Origin: Streptococcus mitis
Lineage (GTDB): Bacteria; Bacillota; Bacilli; Lactobacillales; Streptococcaceae
Direction of reading: 5' to 3'
DNA: 64,000 bases
Assembly (NCBI RefSeq): GCF_000722695.1
Contig: NZ_JPFU01000013.1
Span: 434,001-498,000, forward strand
Part shown: positions 10,501-20,230 of the stretch, piece after piece
Numbering within the stretch: the first letter of the stretch is position 1
How the letters are laid out: each line of letters opens with the position of its first letter
Notes under the pieces: generated by a model
Seen by the model: only the letters and a program-made list of their open reading frames with translations
Told to the model about the DNA's origin: nothing
Databases searched by the model: none
Program-made: the position numbers and the translations under genes

Positions 10501-13500
10501 CAGTGATTTCTACATCTGTATAAACTTTTTCAATATTTGCTTTTCTTTGGTTGTTAACTAAACCAGAAATACTCCAACCTTTTTTACCTTCTGTGCGAAG
10601 TTTTCCGATAACAGAAACATTTTTCATTTTGCTTCCATTATTTAAATTATTAACAACTCCAGCTACATCATTACCACCAACAATACTACCCGTAATTTTA
10701 ACATTTTCAATTGTCGTATTTGTAGCATCTTTTGCAAGTGTCGCTATTTGATCCGTACCTGGTTTATTTATATTCACGTTAGAGAAAATTAAATCTTTAA
10801 TTGTAGAATTTTCAATAACATCAAATAATGGATTGCTTAAGTTATGAATAGCAAACCTATTCCCATCAGTACTAGTTAACGTACCTTTAAATTTCTTAGT
10901 AATATAAGATTTTCCATTTGGTTTAATATTAGTAGCATTTAAGCTTTGTCCAATTTTATATTCACCTTCTGGGTTATTTTGAATAGCTTCAACCAATTCA
11001 GCGAAATCATAGTAAACATTATCCACTTTTGGTTTTGGTTTAGCTATATAATAAACATACTCGTTAGCTAATTTCGAAGAATCTGTATGCTGAACTAAAT
11101 CAGGCGCAGTTGCAGTAACTTTATATAAAGTTTCCCCATCTTTAACCACTTCTTCTATCTTATCAACAGCAAGTCTTGTCACTTTATTGTCATGAGTTGT
11201 TACTCGTAAGTAAAGCGGAGCAACATCTGTTGGCTTTTCAGTTAATAAGCTCTTATCTGTTTCGTTTCCTTCAGCATCTACACTCATTAAGCTGGTTTCT
11301 TTGATATTTTTGATTTCAACTTTTTTAAGGTCTAATTGAATTTGTTTATCTTCTAATTTCTCAGTTTCTTCACCTTCTCCACGATCATAAACCATTGTAG
11401 TAGATAGGGTGTAACCTTGATAATATTTCAATTTATCTAAAGTAGCGTTTAAATTATTTTCAGATACCGTTACTTCTTTGACAAGTTGTCCATCTTTATC
11501 TTTTAACGCTAATTTGATTGATTTGATTTCTACTCCAGCTGGTTTAGTCAATGTATAACTAGCTGTGGCACTCTTCTTCAAGACATCTTTTTCAGTATTA
11601 GCCCATTGTAAGGTTGGTTTTTCTAAACCTTTTGTACCATTTTTAATAATTTTTTCTTGAGGTTCTTGGATAACTTTTTCCACTACTGTTGGAGCTTCAC
11701 TTGTTTTTTCTCCACGAATCGTTTTATAGGTTTCAGTAATTTGTTTCTTACCGTCTACACCTTCTTGAGCAACTTTAGTTGTTCCACGTTTTAAAGTGTC
11801 ATCATCTTCTGTTTTTGTAGCAAAAGGAATGACTTCTTCTCTTGTTTCAACTGTTGTTCCTTCAACTGGTTTTGTTCCTTTTTTAACGACTTTAGGAACA
11901 GCAGGAGTTTTCACTTCTGTAGTCGTAGAAAGGACTTTGTCTGTTTTCACACCTTCTACTGTTTCATAAGTTGTTTTCGTGACTTGAACACCTTTAGAAC
12001 CAGGATTTTCAACTACTTCGTCACCCACATATTTTGTGTCATCCAGAACTACTTCTGTTGTGAAATCTAGTTCACTTTCAGTAGACTTCTCAACTGTACC
12101 AGTTGTTACTTTATATTCTGGATTTGCTGATTGCTCTGTAGCTTGGCCTTCTTTTCCTGTTTCTTGTGTTCCCTTAGTTGAAACTGGTTCTTTATACTCT
12201 GGTAATTCAGCTTGTGTTAGAGCTTGGCCTTCCTTACCTTCTTCTTGGGTACCCTTCATTTCAACTAGAGCTTCTGGTAATTCAGGGTGCGTTAAGGCTT
12301 GGCCTGCTTTGCCTTCCTCTTGGGTTCCTTTAAACTCTACTGTAGCCTCTGGCAATTCGGGGTGTGTTAAGGATTGACCTGCTTTGCCTTCCTCTTGGGT
12401 ACCTTTCACTCCTACTTGAGCTTCTGGTAATTCAGGGTGCGTTAAGGCTTGGCCTGCTTTGCCTTCCTCTTGAGTGCCTTTAAACTCTACTGTAGCCTCT
12501 GGCAATTCGGGGTGTGTTAAGGATTGACCTGCTTTGTCTTCCTCTTGGATTCCTTTAGACTCTACCCTAGCCTCTGGTAATGTTGGTTGCGTTAGAGCCT
12601 GACCTGCTTTGCCTTCCTCTTGAGTGCCTTTAAACTCTACTGTAGCCTCTGGCAATTCGGGGTGTATTAAGGATTGACCTGCTTTGCCTTCCTCTTGGGT
12701 TCCTTTAGACTCTACTCTAGCCTCTGGTAATGTTGGTTGCGTTAGAGCCTGACCTGCTTTGCCTTCCTCTTGAGTGCCTTTGGATATAAGCTCATTTGTA
12801 TAAACTGGTACTTCTGGTTGAACTAGAGATTCAGCCTTTGTAGCAACTTCAGATTTTTCAATTCCTGTTGGAATTTGCTTCTCTACTGGCAACTGAGGCT
12901 TCTCAGCTGAAGCTGGTCTAGATGGATGGAGTTCTGCTTCCTTGAAGTAGCCGATGTACTCATAACCATCAATATGGATAATCCCTTCAGCCAAGCCTTC
13001 ATGTGTAGAGGCTGAAATAGTTTGGTTATAAGAAAGCAATTCTTTATTTTCAAACGCAAATGTTCCATAAGGTACAAAAGTGCTGGCTCCTAAAGAACTA
13101 ATCAAGAGAACACCTAAAACCTCTTTACGACCTTTTTTGGACACCAAAAAGACTGCTAGAGAAGCCGTTGCCAAGCCAATACCTGCCAAAGCAAGCTCCT
13201 TACTTCCTGTGTAAGGAAGTTGTTGACTGTTAGTTGCCTTCTTGCGATAAACTACATAAAGAATATCATTATCTTGAAATTCTGTTGGAACCTCATGGTG
13301 AATCAGGGCTTTTTCAGACTCGGTCAATTCCTGCTCCGCCAAATAACGGTAATGAACACTATGAGCACCGCTAACTTCATTGGCTTGAACCTTATCTACT
13401 GAAAGGGCACTGGCACCAAAAAGGAAGGCTCCGATGGCTACAGGACCTACCCCAACAGTTAGCTTACGAATTGAATATTTTGTGATTTTTTCTAGTTGTT

Positions 13501-13516
13501 GTTTTGTTTTTCTCAT
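7532..13516 (-). CDS. zmpB: Surface zinc metalloprotease ZmpB (peptidase M26 family)
   Basis: A very large cell-surface protease of about 1,994 residues. N-terminal order: YSIRK-type signal near residues 14-40, then LPYTG near 100-104 with a hydrophobic segment and basic residues, the N-terminal sortase arrangement typical of streptococcal M26 enzymes. Next come eight to nine 25-residue [11 protein letters not shown] repeats (about 245-450), two G5 domains (about 470-620), and an M26 N-terminal region with beta-helix-like repeats. The catalytic zinc site HETTH is at about 1656-1660, with a downstream glutamate in [11 protein letters not shown]. Neighbouring pabB and the two-component pair match the pneumococcal zmpB locus rather than iga. 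The ATG at 13516 follows the UPF0340 stop by 2 nt; a GTG at 13522 overlapping that stop is the alternative. Translation is probably coupled. Confidence 0.93.
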   Translation of the reverse strand: MRKTKQQLEKITKYSIRKLTVGVGPVAIGAFLFGASALSVDKVQANEVSGAHSVHYRYLAEQELTESEKALIHHEVPTEFQDNDILYVVYRKKATNSQQLPYTGSKELALAGIGLATASLAVFLVSKKGRKEVLGVLLISSLGASTFVPYGTFAFENKELLSYNQTISASTHEGLAEGIIHIDGYEYIGYFKEAELHPSRPASAEKPQLPVEKQIPTGIEKSEVATKAESLVQPEVPVYTNELISKGTQEEGKAGQALTQPTLPEARVESKGTQEEGKAGQSLIHPELPEATVEFKGTQEEGKAGQALTQPTLPEARVESKGIQEEDKAGQSLTHPELPEATVEFKGTQEEGKAGQALTHPELPEAQVGVKGTQEEGKAGQSLTHPELPEATVEFKGTQEEGKAGQALTHPELPEALVEMKGTQEEGKEGQALTQAELPEYKEPVSTKGTQETGKEGQATEQSANPEYKVTTGTVEKSTESELDFTTEVVLDDTKYVGDEVVENPGSKGVQVTKTTYETVEGVKTDKVLSTTTEVKTPAVPKVVKKGTKPVEGTTVETREEVIPFATKTEDDDTLKRGTTKVAQEGVDGKKQITETYKTIRGEKTSEAPTVVEKVIQEPQEKIIKNGTKGLEKPTLQWANTEKDVLKKSATASYTLTKPAGVEIKSIKLALKDKDGQLVKEVTVSENNLNATLDKLKYYQGYTLSTTMVYDRGEGEETEKLEDKQIQLDLKKVEIKNIKETSLMSVDAEGNETDKSLLTEKPTDVAPLYLRVTTHDNKVTRLAVDKIEEVVKDGETLYKVTATAPDLVQHTDSSKLANEYVYYIAKPKPKVDNVYYDFAELVEAIQNNPEGEYKIGQSLNATNIKPNGKSYITKKFKGTLTSTDGNRFAIHNLSNPLFDVIENSTIKDLIFSNVNINKPGTDQIATLAKDATNTTIENVKITGSIVGGNDVAGVVNNLNNGSKMKNVSVIGKLRTEGKKGWSISGLVNNQRKANIEKVYTDVEITGERARGSALVSTLDRGMDPMDVRANGHIKKAVAKGSINLKNNVETGGVITKNWPYGFLEDVISYVKVTNAEKLYGSGDIGDDDFGFPYLSRVVSVAGEATGNVTRKNADKLKEISKEEADKRLESFDITSKDFEAPTLLVDKLNNNLPKSDTYKEIQDYNAERELAYRNVEKLQPFYNKEWIINQGNKIPAGSKLLTTEVLSVTGMKDGQFVTDLSSVDKIMIHYADGTKEEMTVASKDSNVAQVREYSITGLDGIVYTPNMVDKNRDKLIADVKEKLASVELISPEVRALMDKRNKPAENSDNHKNNYIRNLFLEESFEETKANLDKLVKALVENEDHQLNGDEAAMKALVKKVDENKAKIMMGLTYLNRYYGFKYDEKSMKDLMMFKPDFYGKNVNVLDFLIKIGSRENNIKGNRTLEAYRELIGGTIGIGELNGLLNYNMRLFTNETDINTWYKKAVSHTNYVVEKQSSNPLFADKKYRLYENLNNGEHSKYILPLLTTKKAHMFLISTYNTLAFSAFEKYGKNTEAEREAFKKEIDLRAQEQINYLDFWSRLAADNVRNQLLKSENMVPSAIWDNHGAPGGWVDRMGHTKNGDYAPIREFYGPTGKWHGDNGMGAYAYIFDRPQNSEAVYYIWSSMISDFGTSAFTHETTHINDRMAYLGGWGHREGTDVEAFAQGMLQSPAVTSSNGDYGALGLNMAYERKNDGNQWYNYNPNLLDSRAKIDHYMKNYNEALMMLDHLEADAVIAKNDGDNNKWFKKMDKKWREKADRNGLVGQPHQWDLLRDLNDAENKKKLTSIDDLVDGNYVTKHNMPGNKHYRAEGFDTAYQTVSMMAGIYGGNTSQSAVGSISFKHNTFRMWGYFGYLDGFVGYASNKYKQESKAAGRPGLGDDFIIEKVSGGKFHTLEEWKKEWFKEVKAKGEKGFVEIEIDGQKISTYAGLQELFNKAVENDLKAGNSNQTVALKEKVYKQLLQKSDGFAGDLFTKV
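12176..12781 (-). repeat. 75-bp tandem coding repeats in zmpB (eight units)
   Basis: Eight consecutive 25-codon units beginning [11 protein letters not shown], with a diverged ninth after them. Units alternate between types ending in [16 protein letters not shown] and related endings, so parts look like duplicated 150-bp pairs. They form a Pro/Glu-rich stalk between the sortase motif and the G5 domains and should vary in copy number between strains. Confidence 0.9.
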
Positions 13517-13518
13517 TC

Positions 13519-14082
13519 TCACGACTTTCTAATAGAATCTTGTGGATAATGCGCACGCGCACCTCCAATTAATTTTGGACGACTAGCCAGCGCCGTTACG
13601 TGGGCATGGCCAATCTCTCTCAAAAGAGGGCGAATCGGAACCTGAACATGCTTGACATGCATGCCAATTGCAGTGTCTCCGATATCCAATCCAGCATGAG
13701 CCTTGATAAATTCAACCTCAACTGGATCTTGCATAAACTTAAAGGCTGCCAATTGACCCGAACCTCCTGCATGAAGTGTAGGAAGGACACTGACAATTTC
13801 CAGACCAAACTGCTCTGCTACCGGACGTTCAACAACGAGAGCCCGATTGACATGTTCACAGCCTTGAACAGCTAGATGAATTCCTTTTTCTTCTAGGATA
13901 TCTAGGATGGTCTTCACAATGATTTCGCCAATTTCTTGGCTGGATTCCTTGCCAATCTGACCACCTATCACTTCACTAGAAGAAAGGCCCAAAACAAAGA
14001 TGGATCCTTGCTTCAAATTGGCCTTTTCCAATACATCTTCTACAATCTGGCTTGTCTCTCTTTGAATGTCTTTTTCCTTCAT
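13519..14082 (-). CDS. UPF0340 / TIGR01440 family protein
   Basis: A 187-residue cytoplasmic protein of the UPF0340 family, function unknown. Recognisable stretches are [29 protein letters not shown] and [16 protein letters not shown] segments. The ATG at 14082 is chosen over the GTG 21 bp upstream because AGAGG stands 8 nt before it. Its stop lies 2 nt before the zmpB ATG, so the two are co-translated; no functional link to the protease is known. The two-component genes upstream end in a terminator, suggesting a separate transcript. Confidence 0.85.
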   Translation of the reverse strand: MKEKDIQRETSQIVEDVLEKANLKQGSIFVLGLSSSEVIGGQIGKESSQEIGEIIVKTILDILEEKGIHLAVQGCEHVNRALVVERPVAEQFGLEIVSVLPTLHAGGSGQLAAFKFMQDPVEVEFIKAHAGLDIGDTAIGMHVKHVQVPIRPLLREIGHAHVTALASRPKLIGGARAHYPQDSIRKS

Positions 14083-14174
14083 ACTTGATACCTCTTTTAT
14101 CACTATCTATCATATCGTTTTTTCTTGTTTTTAGCAAGATAGACAACCTGAAAATCTTACTCCAACCTGCATAA

Positions 14175-14198
14175 AACTCCCAGAATTGACTGGGAGTT
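14175..14198 (-). terminator. Terminator after the two-component operon
   Basis: AACTCCCAG and CTGGGAGTT are perfect 9-bp arms with a 6-nt loop followed by TTTA on the minus strand. The stem overlaps the kinase stop codon. Confidence 0.85.
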
Positions 14199-15888
14199 AG
14201 TTAGTTTCTATTCTATTTATGTATATTTCAACTGTCGTACCCTTTAAAGGGGCAGAATCGATCTTCATCTGGTAATTGGCTCCAAAATGAAGTTTGAGCC
14301 GTTGGTCAACATTTTGCAGACCAACTCCCCCACGTTTGAGCTGACTTTGACTACTATCGCCAGCAACTTGGAAGCCAACGCCATCATCCTCAATGCGGAT
14401 AACCAATCCTGAATCCTGTTTCTGGACAGAGACTCTAATATGACCCTGACCTTCTTTCTCCTTGATGCCATGATAAAGAGCATTTTCTACAAGGGGTTGT
14501 AGGACCAACTTGGGTATGACTAGCTTATCAAAGACAGGATTTTCATCAATCTCGTATTCCAACTTATCTCCATAGCGTTGTTTCTGGATAAAGAGGTACT
14601 GGCGGACATGATTGATTTCATCAGAAAGAGAAATCAAATCCTTACCCTGATTGAGCGCCAAGCGGAAATAGGTTGCCAAGGACTTGGTCACCTGAACCAC
14701 TCGCTGACTATCCTGAAATTCAGCCATCCAGATGATGGTGTCCAAGGTGTTATAGAGGAAATGGGGATTAATCTGGCTCGACAAGGCTTGAAGTTCATAC
14801 TGACGGGTTGTTTCTTCCTGCCTACGAATATCTATCATCAACTGATCAATCTGATCCAACATAGCATTGAACTGGCGAGTCACTTCTCGCAGTTCATGGG
14901 CACCAGTTTCCTTGGCACGAAGATTCTGACCACCAGAAGCAATCTCCAACATGGTTTCTCTCAAATTCTTCAAAGGAGCAATCCAGCGTTTAAGACTAAG
15001 CCACACCAAGCAGAGACAGGCAAGAAGAGATGTGAAACTGGCTCCAAGCAAGGTCCACAAGAGCTGACTCCGAACATTGTCTAACTTCTCCAACGAAGAC
15101 ACACCTATAACCGTCCAATCTGTTCCTACAATCTTTTCCTGACTGACGTAGGATTTGTGATCTGGAGTATAGCCCTGCCCTGTCTCAATGTAGGGTTTCA
15201 TAGCCTCCATTTCGCTAGACGAACTATAAACTGTGTGTTGAGGATGATAAACAAATTCATGGTTTTCATTGATGATAAAGGCAAAGCCCTGCTGCCCCAA
15301 CTGAAGTTGATTTAGATAGGCTTCCAGAGTTTCATAAGAAATATCCAAACGAAGCACGCCAAGATTGCCCCCCTTTGCATCAACAAGTTCTTGAGTGACA
15401 GAAATGACCCACTGACTATCTGATTTACGAGCTGGAGTCAAAACGGGCATGGCTCCCTGATGAATAGCCTTTTGGTACCAATCTTCAGTCATCATATCTG
15501 AGGAGGTTTTCATTTGCACACTATCATCTGTAGAAATAACCTGACCGGATTTAGTCACCAGCACAACAGTTTTCAAGTCCTGATCTGCCTTCAAGATAGT
15601 CAAAAATAGATCTCTAATTCCCTTGACCTTGTCTTGACTAGGATTCTCAGCATAGGTCAGGATATCTGCCTGCTGGGTCAAACTAGTCGAGGTGGTTTCT
15701 AATTTTTTGATATAGGACTGAATAAAGTGGCTAGTCTGGCTGATAGTCGTTTGGCTATTGCCTTCAATAGTAGCCTCAATGGCTGATGAACTAGATTGAT
15801 AGTAGAAAGTTCCAACCAGAGCTAGGAGACTGAGAAAGACTAGAAAGATGGAAATAACCATTCTGACTAGGAGAGAAGAACGTTTCAT
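14197..15888 (-). CDS. zmpS: LytS/YesM-type sensor histidine kinase (TCS09-like, ZmpS)
   Basis: A 563-residue membrane sensor kinase. One N-terminal transmembrane helix is followed by an extracellular double-Cache-like region (about 35-270), a second helix, a HAMP linker, and a His_kinase/HATPase pair of the LytS class. The phospho-acceptor motif is INPHFLYNTLD near residue 375; the ATP-binding motifs are LVENALYHGI and DDGVGF. The ATG overlaps the regulator stop (ATGA), so it is translated from the same mRNA. Position next to zmpB matches HK09 (SP_0662). What it senses and whether it controls zmpB cannot be read here. Confidence 0.9.
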   Translation of the reverse strand: MKRSSLLVRMVISIFLVFLSLLALVGTFYYQSSSSAIEATIEGNSQTTISQTSHFIQSYIKKLETTSTSLTQQADILTYAENPSQDKVKGIRDLFLTILKADQDLKTVVLVTKSGQVISTDDSVQMKTSSDMMTEDWYQKAIHQGAMPVLTPARKSDSQWVISVTQELVDAKGGNLGVLRLDISYETLEAYLNQLQLGQQGFAFIINENHEFVYHPQHTVYSSSSEMEAMKPYIETGQGYTPDHKSYVSQEKIVGTDWTVIGVSSLEKLDNVRSQLLWTLLGASFTSLLACLCLVWLSLKRWIAPLKNLRETMLEIASGGQNLRAKETGAHELREVTRQFNAMLDQIDQLMIDIRRQEETTRQYELQALSSQINPHFLYNTLDTIIWMAEFQDSQRVVQVTKSLATYFRLALNQGKDLISLSDEINHVRQYLFIQKQRYGDKLEYEIDENPVFDKLVIPKLVLQPLVENALYHGIKEKEGQGHIRVSVQKQDSGLVIRIEDDGVGFQVAGDSSQSQLKRGGVGLQNVDQRLKLHFGANYQMKIDSAPLKGTTVEIYINRIETN

Positions 15889-16622
15889 TGACCTTCCCCC
15901 TTCTTAAACTGACGAGGTGTCACACCCGCAATCTGTTTAAAACGTTGGGTAAAGTAATTCATATCTTCAAAGCCAACCTTTTCTGCTATCTCATAAATCT
16001 TCAGATCGGTAGTTAAAAGCAAAAGCTTGGCTTGTTTGACACGTTCTCTCACTAGGTAATCCTGAAAAGGCAGGCCCAACTCTTTCTTAATCAAAGAACT
16101 CAGATAGGTCGGACTAAAGCCCAAGTCACTGGCCAAAGACTTTAAACTAAACTGGCTATCAGCCAGATGGGACTGGATTTTCTGGGCCATGTTTCCTTCA
16201 AACTTATCGGTCAATAAATCTTGTAACTGCTCTTCTTTCTCTTCCTTATCCAACTTTTGCTTGATTTTCCCTAACATTTCCTCAATATCCTGACGAGAAA
16301 AGGGCTTGAGCAGGTAGTCATCCACACCTAGTTTGACAGCAGACAAGGCATAATCAAAATCATCGTAGCCCGTCAAGAATACCAAATGCACCTGAGGATA
16401 GGTTTCTCGGACCAGACTGGCCAACTGAATGCCATTCAGCTGAGGCATATTGATATCGGTTAAAATGATATCTGGCACCTGCTTTTGAATCAAGTCCCAA
16501 GCCTGCCTTCCATTTTCAGCCTGACCGATGATTTCCATATCGTAGGCTGCTACATTGACCAGCTTGGTCAAACCTTGTCTTACCAGATATTCATCTTCTA
16601 CGATTAAGATTGTATAGGTCAT
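15885..16622 (-). CDS. zmpR: YesN-type response regulator with AraC DNA-binding domain (ZmpR)
   Basis: A 245-residue regulator. The N-terminal receiver has the acidic pair in VEDEY, the phospho-aspartate in ILTDINMPQLNG and the lysine in DYLLKPF. After a short charged linker, the C-terminal 100 residues are an AraC-type double HTH (GFSPTYLSSLIKK and VGFEDMNYFTQRFK). The ATG at 16622 follows AAGGAGAG; an upstream ATG in frame lacks a site. First gene of the two-gene operon with the kinase, behind an extended -10 promoter. Confidence 0.9.
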   Translation of the reverse strand: MTYTILIVEDEYLVRQGLTKLVNVAAYDMEIIGQAENGRQAWDLIQKQVPDIILTDINMPQLNGIQLASLVRETYPQVHLVFLTGYDDFDYALSAVKLGVDDYLLKPFSRQDIEEMLGKIKQKLDKEEKEEQLQDLLTDKFEGNMAQKIQSHLADSQFSLKSLASDLGFSPTYLSSLIKKELGLPFQDYLVRERVKQAKLLLLTTDLKIYEIAEKVGFEDMNYFTQRFKQIAGVTPRQFKKGEGQ

Positions 16623-16651
16623 GCTTCTCTCCTTTGTCACTTACTAGTATC

Positions 16652-16660
16652 AGTATAGCA
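16652..16660 (-). promoter_or_regulatory. Extended -10 promoter of the two-component operon
   Basis: Minus strand TGCTATACT, 29 bp before the regulator ATG. No clear -35. Confidence 0.5.
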
Positions 16661-16694
16661 AAATTCTCCTCTAACTGCTTAGGAAAGACTTCTT

Positions 16695-16799
16695 ATACTC
16701 AATGAAAATCAAAGAGCAAACTAGGAAGCTAGCCACAGACTGTACTTGAGTACGGCAAGGCGACGCTGACGTGGTTTGAATTTGATTTTCGAAGAGTAT
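16695..16799. repeat. BOX element, boxA-boxC type without boxB
   Basis: Matches the pneumococcal BOX repeat: one end starts ATACTCAATGAAAATC (boxC), the other ends TTTTCGAAGAGTAT (boxA), with CGGCAAGGCGACGCTGACG between. It reaches the first base of the msrAB stop codon, so it abuts the gene exactly. Confidence 0.9.
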
Positions 16800-17911
16800 T
16801 AATCGACATAATCTAGTAAATATGCATAGCCTTTTTCTTCCATTTGATCTTTGGGAATAAAGCGGATAGAAAGACTATTAATACAGTAGCGCAAGCCACC
16901 CTTGTCCTGTGGTCCATCCGTAAAGACATGGCCAAGGTGAGAATCTCCAACTCGACTCCGCACTTCCATGCGTGTCATATTGTAGGACTTATCTTCCTTG
17001 TAGGTGGCAACATCTGGGCTGATGGGTTGAGTGAAACTAGGCCAGCCGCAACCAGACTCAAACTTGTCCTTTGATGAAAATAGGGGTTCGCCAGTTGCCA
17101 CATCCACATAGATACCAGATTCAAATTTATCCCAGTAGCGGTTTGAGAAAGCTCGTTCTGTTTGATTTTTCTGGGTAACTGCATACTCCTCAGGTGACAA
17201 GGTCTTTTTCAATTCTTCATCACTTGGTTTGGGATATTTGCTAGCATCGATGACGGGGTAGGCCGCCTGATTGACATTGATATGGCAGTAGCCATTTGGA
17301 TTTTTCTTGAGATAGTCTTGGTGGTAATCCTCAGCCACCACAAAATTCTTCAAAGCCTCCTTTTCAACTGCTAGAGGTTGGTCGTATTTCTTAGCTACCT
17401 CATCAAAGACTTGGTTAATCACCTCTAAATCCTTGTCATCTGTGTAATAAACACCGGTACGGTACTGGGTGCCCACATCATTTCCTTGTTTATTTTTGCT
17501 GGTTGGATTGATAATGCGGAAGTAATGAAGCAGGATTTCCTTGAGGGAAATTTGCTTGGCATCATAGGTAACATGAACAGTCTCCGCATGACCTGTTTGG
17601 TTAATCAATTCGTACTTTGTTGTTTCCCCTCTACCATTTGCATAGCCTGATACGGCATCTGTCACACCGGGTACACGTGAGAAATATTCCTCCACTCCCC
17701 AGAAACATCCCCCAGCTAGATAAATTTCGTGCAAGTCTGCGTCTTTGCTCACTTCTGTTTTTTTCACTGTTTTTCCTCCTTGGCTAACTGACGCTTTCTC
17801 AATTTGCGAGCTATCCGCCTGCCCTGCATTTCGCATCAATAGAAAATAGAAACCGCTTATGGCTAGGAAAAAGATTCCTGCCAAGACAAACAATTTTACT
17901 TTATCATTCAT
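16799..17911 (-). CDS. msrAB2: Membrane-anchored fused methionine sulfoxide reductase MsrA-MsrB (MsrAB2)
   Basis: Reduces both S and R epimers of oxidised methionine in extracytoplasmic proteins. An N-terminal signal anchor ([19 protein letters not shown], residues 6-24) is followed by MsrA (about 65-215, catalytic Cys in [11 protein letters not shown]) and MsrB (about 230-370, GCGWPSF and the catalytic Cys in [12 protein letters not shown]). The 370-residue length fits MsrAB2. It lies 9 nt after etrxA2 and behind ccdA2. In pneumococcus this trio is known as the Etrx2 system, in which CcdA2 passes electrons to Etrx2, which reduces MsrAB2. Confidence 0.95.
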   Translation of the reverse strand: MNDKVKLFVLAGIFFLAISGFYFLLMRNAGQADSSQIEKASVSQGGKTVKKTEVSKDADLHEIYLAGGCFWGVEEYFSRVPGVTDAVSGYANGRGETTKYELINQTGHAETVHVTYDAKQISLKEILLHYFRIINPTSKNKQGNDVGTQYRTGVYYTDDKDLEVINQVFDEVAKKYDQPLAVEKEALKNFVVAEDYHQDYLKKNPNGYCHINVNQAAYPVIDASKYPKPSDEELKKTLSPEEYAVTQKNQTERAFSNRYWDKFESGIYVDVATGEPLFSSKDKFESGCGWPSFTQPISPDVATYKEDKSYNMTRMEVRSRVGDSHLGHVFTDGPQDKGGLRYCINSLSIRFIPKDQMEEKGYAYLLDYVD

Positions 17912-17920
17912 GACCTTTCT

Positions 17921-18484
17921 CTACCCCATTTCTTTCAATGTCTTTAAAATCATATCCTTATCCATAAAACCTGGTTGCGTCTTGACCAGTTTTCCTTCCT
18001 TGTCTATAAAGGCTTGAGTTGGGTAAGAACGAACACCATAACTTTCCAAAAGTTTGCCTGACGGGTCCATTAGAACTGGAATATTTTTATAATCCAAGCC
18101 CTTGTACCAATTCTTAAATTCCGCTTCAGCTTGTTCCCCCTTGTGGCCAGGAGACACCACTGTCAAGACCACATAATCATCACCGGCATCTTTAGCAATT
18201 TCATCCGTATCTGGAAGACTGGCTAGACAGATGGAACACCAAGAAGCCCAGAATTTGAGATAGACTTTCTTGCCCTTGTAATCAGACAAATGATAGGTCT
18301 TGCCATCTACTCCTGTCAGTTCGAAATCAGCAACTGCCTGACCCTTGGTGGCAGTTTGCGAACTAACTTGTTCTGTTTTTGTTTGCTCCTTCATAGTAGC
18401 TTCGTCTGACACATTTTTAGCCGAACAGGCTGCCAAACAACAGATCGAGCCGACTCCAAGGAGACATGTTTGCCATTTTTTCAT
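17921..18484 (-). CDS. etrxA2: Thioredoxin-like lipoprotein Etrx2 (TlpA family)
   Basis: Extracytoplasmic reductant for MsrAB2. The 187-residue precursor has a lipobox (SICCLAACSAK, lipidated Cys near 23), a Thr/Gln-rich linker and a TlpA-type thioredoxin fold with active site WASWCSIC near residue 85. The ATG at 18484 is taken as start because the preceding GAGAGGAAAAAG gives a ribosome site and the lipoprotein signal then has normal length. It overlaps nothing and sits between ccdA2 and msrAB2 in one operon. Confidence 0.93.
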   Translation of the reverse strand: MKKWQTCLLGVGSICCLAACSAKNVSDEATMKEQTKTEQVSSQTATKGQAVADFELTGVDGKTYHLSDYKGKKVYLKFWASWCSICLASLPDTDEIAKDAGDDYVVLTVVSPGHKGEQAEAEFKNWYKGLDYKNIPVLMDPSGKLLESYGVRSYPTQAFIDKEGKLVKTQPGFMDKDMILKTLKEMG

Positions 18485-18497
18485 TTCTTTTTCCTCT

Positions 18498-19208
18498 CTA
18501 TTCAAATAATGTAGTCAAAATGGAAGCATTTCCCAAAAGCACCAAGATTCCCATCACGATAATGAGGAAACCACCCAGTTTCTTGAGGGTTCCTAGATAA
18601 GGATGGAGTTTTCGGAAATGTTTCAAAACATAGCTGGAGGCAAGAGCTAGAGCCAAAAATGGTAGCGCCAAGCCCAGCGTGTAAACCAACATAAGAGCAG
18701 CCCCCTGCCAAGCACCTGAACCACCTGAAGCCGCCAAGGCTAAAACAGAGCCCAGAACCGGTCCCACACATGGCGTCCAAGCAAAACTAAAGGTCAAGCC
18801 CAGTAAAAATGCCTGACTATAGCCCTTACCCTTTTGCCCCTGTCTCTGTAATTGTAGCCTTCTTTCCTTGTAGAGCCCCTGCAAATGTAAGACTTCCATC
18901 TGGTGCAAGCCCAAGAGAATGATAACCGCACCCGTCACATACTGAAACCAAGAAGCATACAGCAAATTGCCTAAAAAACCAGCTCCATAGCCTAGTAAGA
19001 TAAAAACAAAGGATATCCCTACTATAAAGGCCAAAGTTCGCAATAAACTAACAACTGAGATTGAAAATTTGCCACTAGAAGCCTGAGCACCATCTTTATC
19101 ATCCAACAAGACCCCTGCATAAACCGATAACAAGGGTAAGATACAAGGAGAAAAAAAGGAAAGAATTCCAGCAAGAAAAACACTGATAAAAAAGATTATA
19201 TTATCCAT
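18498..19208 (-). CDS. ccdA2: Thiol electron transporter CcdA2
   Basis: A 236-residue, six-helix membrane protein of the CcdA/DsbD core family that moves reducing equivalents across the membrane. The two redox cysteines lie in SPCILPLLSVY (helix 1) and TPCVGPVLGSVLA (helix 4). GGAGG precedes the ATG at ideal spacing. First gene of the ccdA2-etrxA2-msrAB2 operon; a TATAAT lies about 33 bp upstream. Confidence 0.94.
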   Translation of the reverse strand: MDNIIFFISVFLAGILSFFSPCILPLLSVYAGVLLDDKDGAQASSGKFSISVVSLLRTLAFIVGISFVFILLGYGAGFLGNLLYASWFQYVTGAVIILLGLHQMEVLHLQGLYKERRLQLQRQGQKGKGYSQAFLLGLTFSFAWTPCVGPVLGSVLALAASGGSGAWQGAALMLVYTLGLALPFLALALASSYVLKHFRKLHPYLGTLKKLGGFLIIVMGILVLLGNASILTTLFE

Positions 19209-19240
19209 TGCCTTCCTCCATTCTTTGATTTTATAGGACT

Positions 19241-19246
19241 ATTATA
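19241..19246 (-). promoter_or_regulatory. -10 box of ccdA2 operon
   Basis: Perfect TATAAT on the minus strand 33 bp before the ccdA2 ATG. The -35 region is weak. Confidence 0.45.
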
Positions 19247-19383
19247 GCCCCAAAACTCCAGAAAAAACAGGGACAATGATAGGTAAAAATAGGAATTTAA
19301 TCAGGTTATACTTCAAATAAATCAAAAAAGCATGAGTAAAAAGATAAGCTATTTTATGTTTTTGAGCCAACATCCAGTAAACT

Positions 19384-19423
19384 AAAAAAACAGATTCTTC
19401 CCTTTATCACGGAAAAAATCTGT
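19384..19423 (-). terminator. Terminator of the Rpn locus
   Basis: ACAGATT and AATCTGT arms with an inner TTCC/GGAA pairing, followed by a run of seven T on the minus strand. It closes the transcript that carries the Rpn gene and its duplicated module. Confidence 0.8.
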
Positions 19424-19436
19424 CATTGACTTACTG

Positions 19437-19500
19437 ATTTACAAAAAATTCCAATTACGGTTTACGAACCTTATCTTTGCTGGTTTCTCTATATTTTTTA
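19437..19500 (-). pseudogene. Third, truncated copy of the Rpn C-terminal module
   Basis: The minus strand reads as a diverged start of the same module seen at 19505 and 19862, namely KKYRETSKDKVRKP followed by a stop and LEFF. Only the first ~20 codons remain before the terminator. It shows that the module was duplicated at least twice and that one copy has decayed. Confidence 0.65.
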
Positions 19501-19504
19501 GTTC

Positions 19505-19705
19505 TTATTTGCGATGCTCTTTCAATAGTTCTTCAAACTCAGAGACAGTCATACCTAACTGCTGGCTGGCAACCTCAGAAGTCAGAAGACCTTGGTGGAC
19601 CATATCTAGGAAGGCAAAAAATTTCCCTTCCTCCCTAGCAGTTTCCAAGGCATAGTCGTGTGCTAATAATGCTTGTTCTTCGCGTCTGCGCTGTTCACTA
19701 AACAT
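19505..19705 (-). CDS. Free-standing copy of the Rpn C-terminal module (RpnS-like, 66 aa)
   Basis: Duplicate of the C-terminal part of the upstream Rpn protein, shifted by 357 bp, an exact multiple of three. The open frame reaches back to a TTG at 19810 (LEFFGNKPF) but there is no ribosome site there. A perfect AGGAGG at 19714-19719 lies 8 nt before the ATG at 19705, giving a 66-residue protein starting MFSEQRRREEQ and ending in MTVSEFEELLKEHRK. The ends match the parental module closely while the middle differs (TAREEGKFFAFLDM against QAEEKGLERGKVEG). In characterised Rpn loci the separately made C-terminal protein inhibits the nuclease; that role is inferred here. Confidence 0.6.
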   Translation of the reverse strand: MFSEQRRREEQALLAHDYALETAREEGKFFAFLDMVHQGLLTSEVASQQLGMTVSEFEELLKEHRK

Positions 19706-19857
19706 TTTCCTGTCCTCCTCGGACCAGCTCTTGTAGTCCAGCAGTTGGTCTGCCTGGCTAATAGCTCGCTCGGGTTGTTTAGTAAAGGGCTTGTTCCCAA
19801 AAAACTCCAACCACGGCTTGCGAATGCTATCTTTGCTGGTTTCTCTGTATTTTTTTA

Positions 19858-20230
19858 GTTCTTATTTATGATGCTCTTTCAATAGTTCTTCAAACTCAGA
19901 GACAGTCATGCCTAATTGCTGACTTGCAACCTCAGCAGTTAAAAGACCTTGGCGGACTAGATCTACTAACATAGTGAAACTTCCTTCAACTTTCCCACGC
20001 TCCAAGCCTTTTTCTTCAGCTTGTTCCAAGGCATAGTCCTGTGCTAACAAGGCTTGTTCTTCGCGCATACGTAGTTGACTAAACATTTTCCTGTCCTCCT
20101 CGGACCAGCTCTTGTAGTCCAGCAGTTGGTCTGCCTGGCTAATAGCTCGCTCGGGTTGTTTAGTAAAGGGCTTGTTCCCAAAAAACTCCAACCACGGCTT
20201 GCGAATGCTATCTTTGCTGGTTTCTCTATA
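19858..20230 (-). repeat. Tandem duplication unit of the Rpn C-terminal module
   Basis: About 357 bp of the Rpn 3' end is repeated directly downstream at about 19501-19857. Long blocks, including the internal AGGAGG, are identical; the segment around the coiled middle and the stop region differ. Both copies end with a stop and then restart in ELKKYRETSKD. Confidence 0.85.
19862..20086 (-). CDS. Internal in-frame gene within rpn: C-terminal protein (RpnS-like, 74 aa)
   Basis: Inside the Rpn frame a perfect AGGAGG (20095-20100) stands 8 nt before an in-frame ATG at 20086, better than the ribosome site of the full-length protein. It would yield a 74-residue protein beginning MFSQLRMREEQ with the same C-terminus as Rpn. 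Published work on Enterobacterial Rpn loci found intragenic C-terminal proteins (RpnS) that block the long nuclease. The site is preserved exactly in the duplicated module at 19714-19719, which argues it is used. Expression is not demonstrated. Confidence 0.55.
   Translation of the reverse strand: MFSQLRMREEQALLAQDYALEQAEEKGLERGKVEGSFTMLVDLVRQGLLTAEVASQQLGMTVSEFEELLKEHHK

Noticed and set aside
12036..12377. Plus-strand frame of 113 codons over the zmpB repeats.
   Set aside because: Antisense shadow of the tandem repeat; it repeats with the same 75-bp period and has no ribosome site.
12176..12781. Regular 75-bp repeats as a CRISPR array.
   Set aside because: There are no variable spacers; the repeats are contiguous, in frame and encode [11 protein letters not shown] units.
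16695..16799. BOX element as insertion-sequence end or RUP element.
   Set aside because: The sequence matches boxA and boxC, and has no transposase or RUP-type ends.
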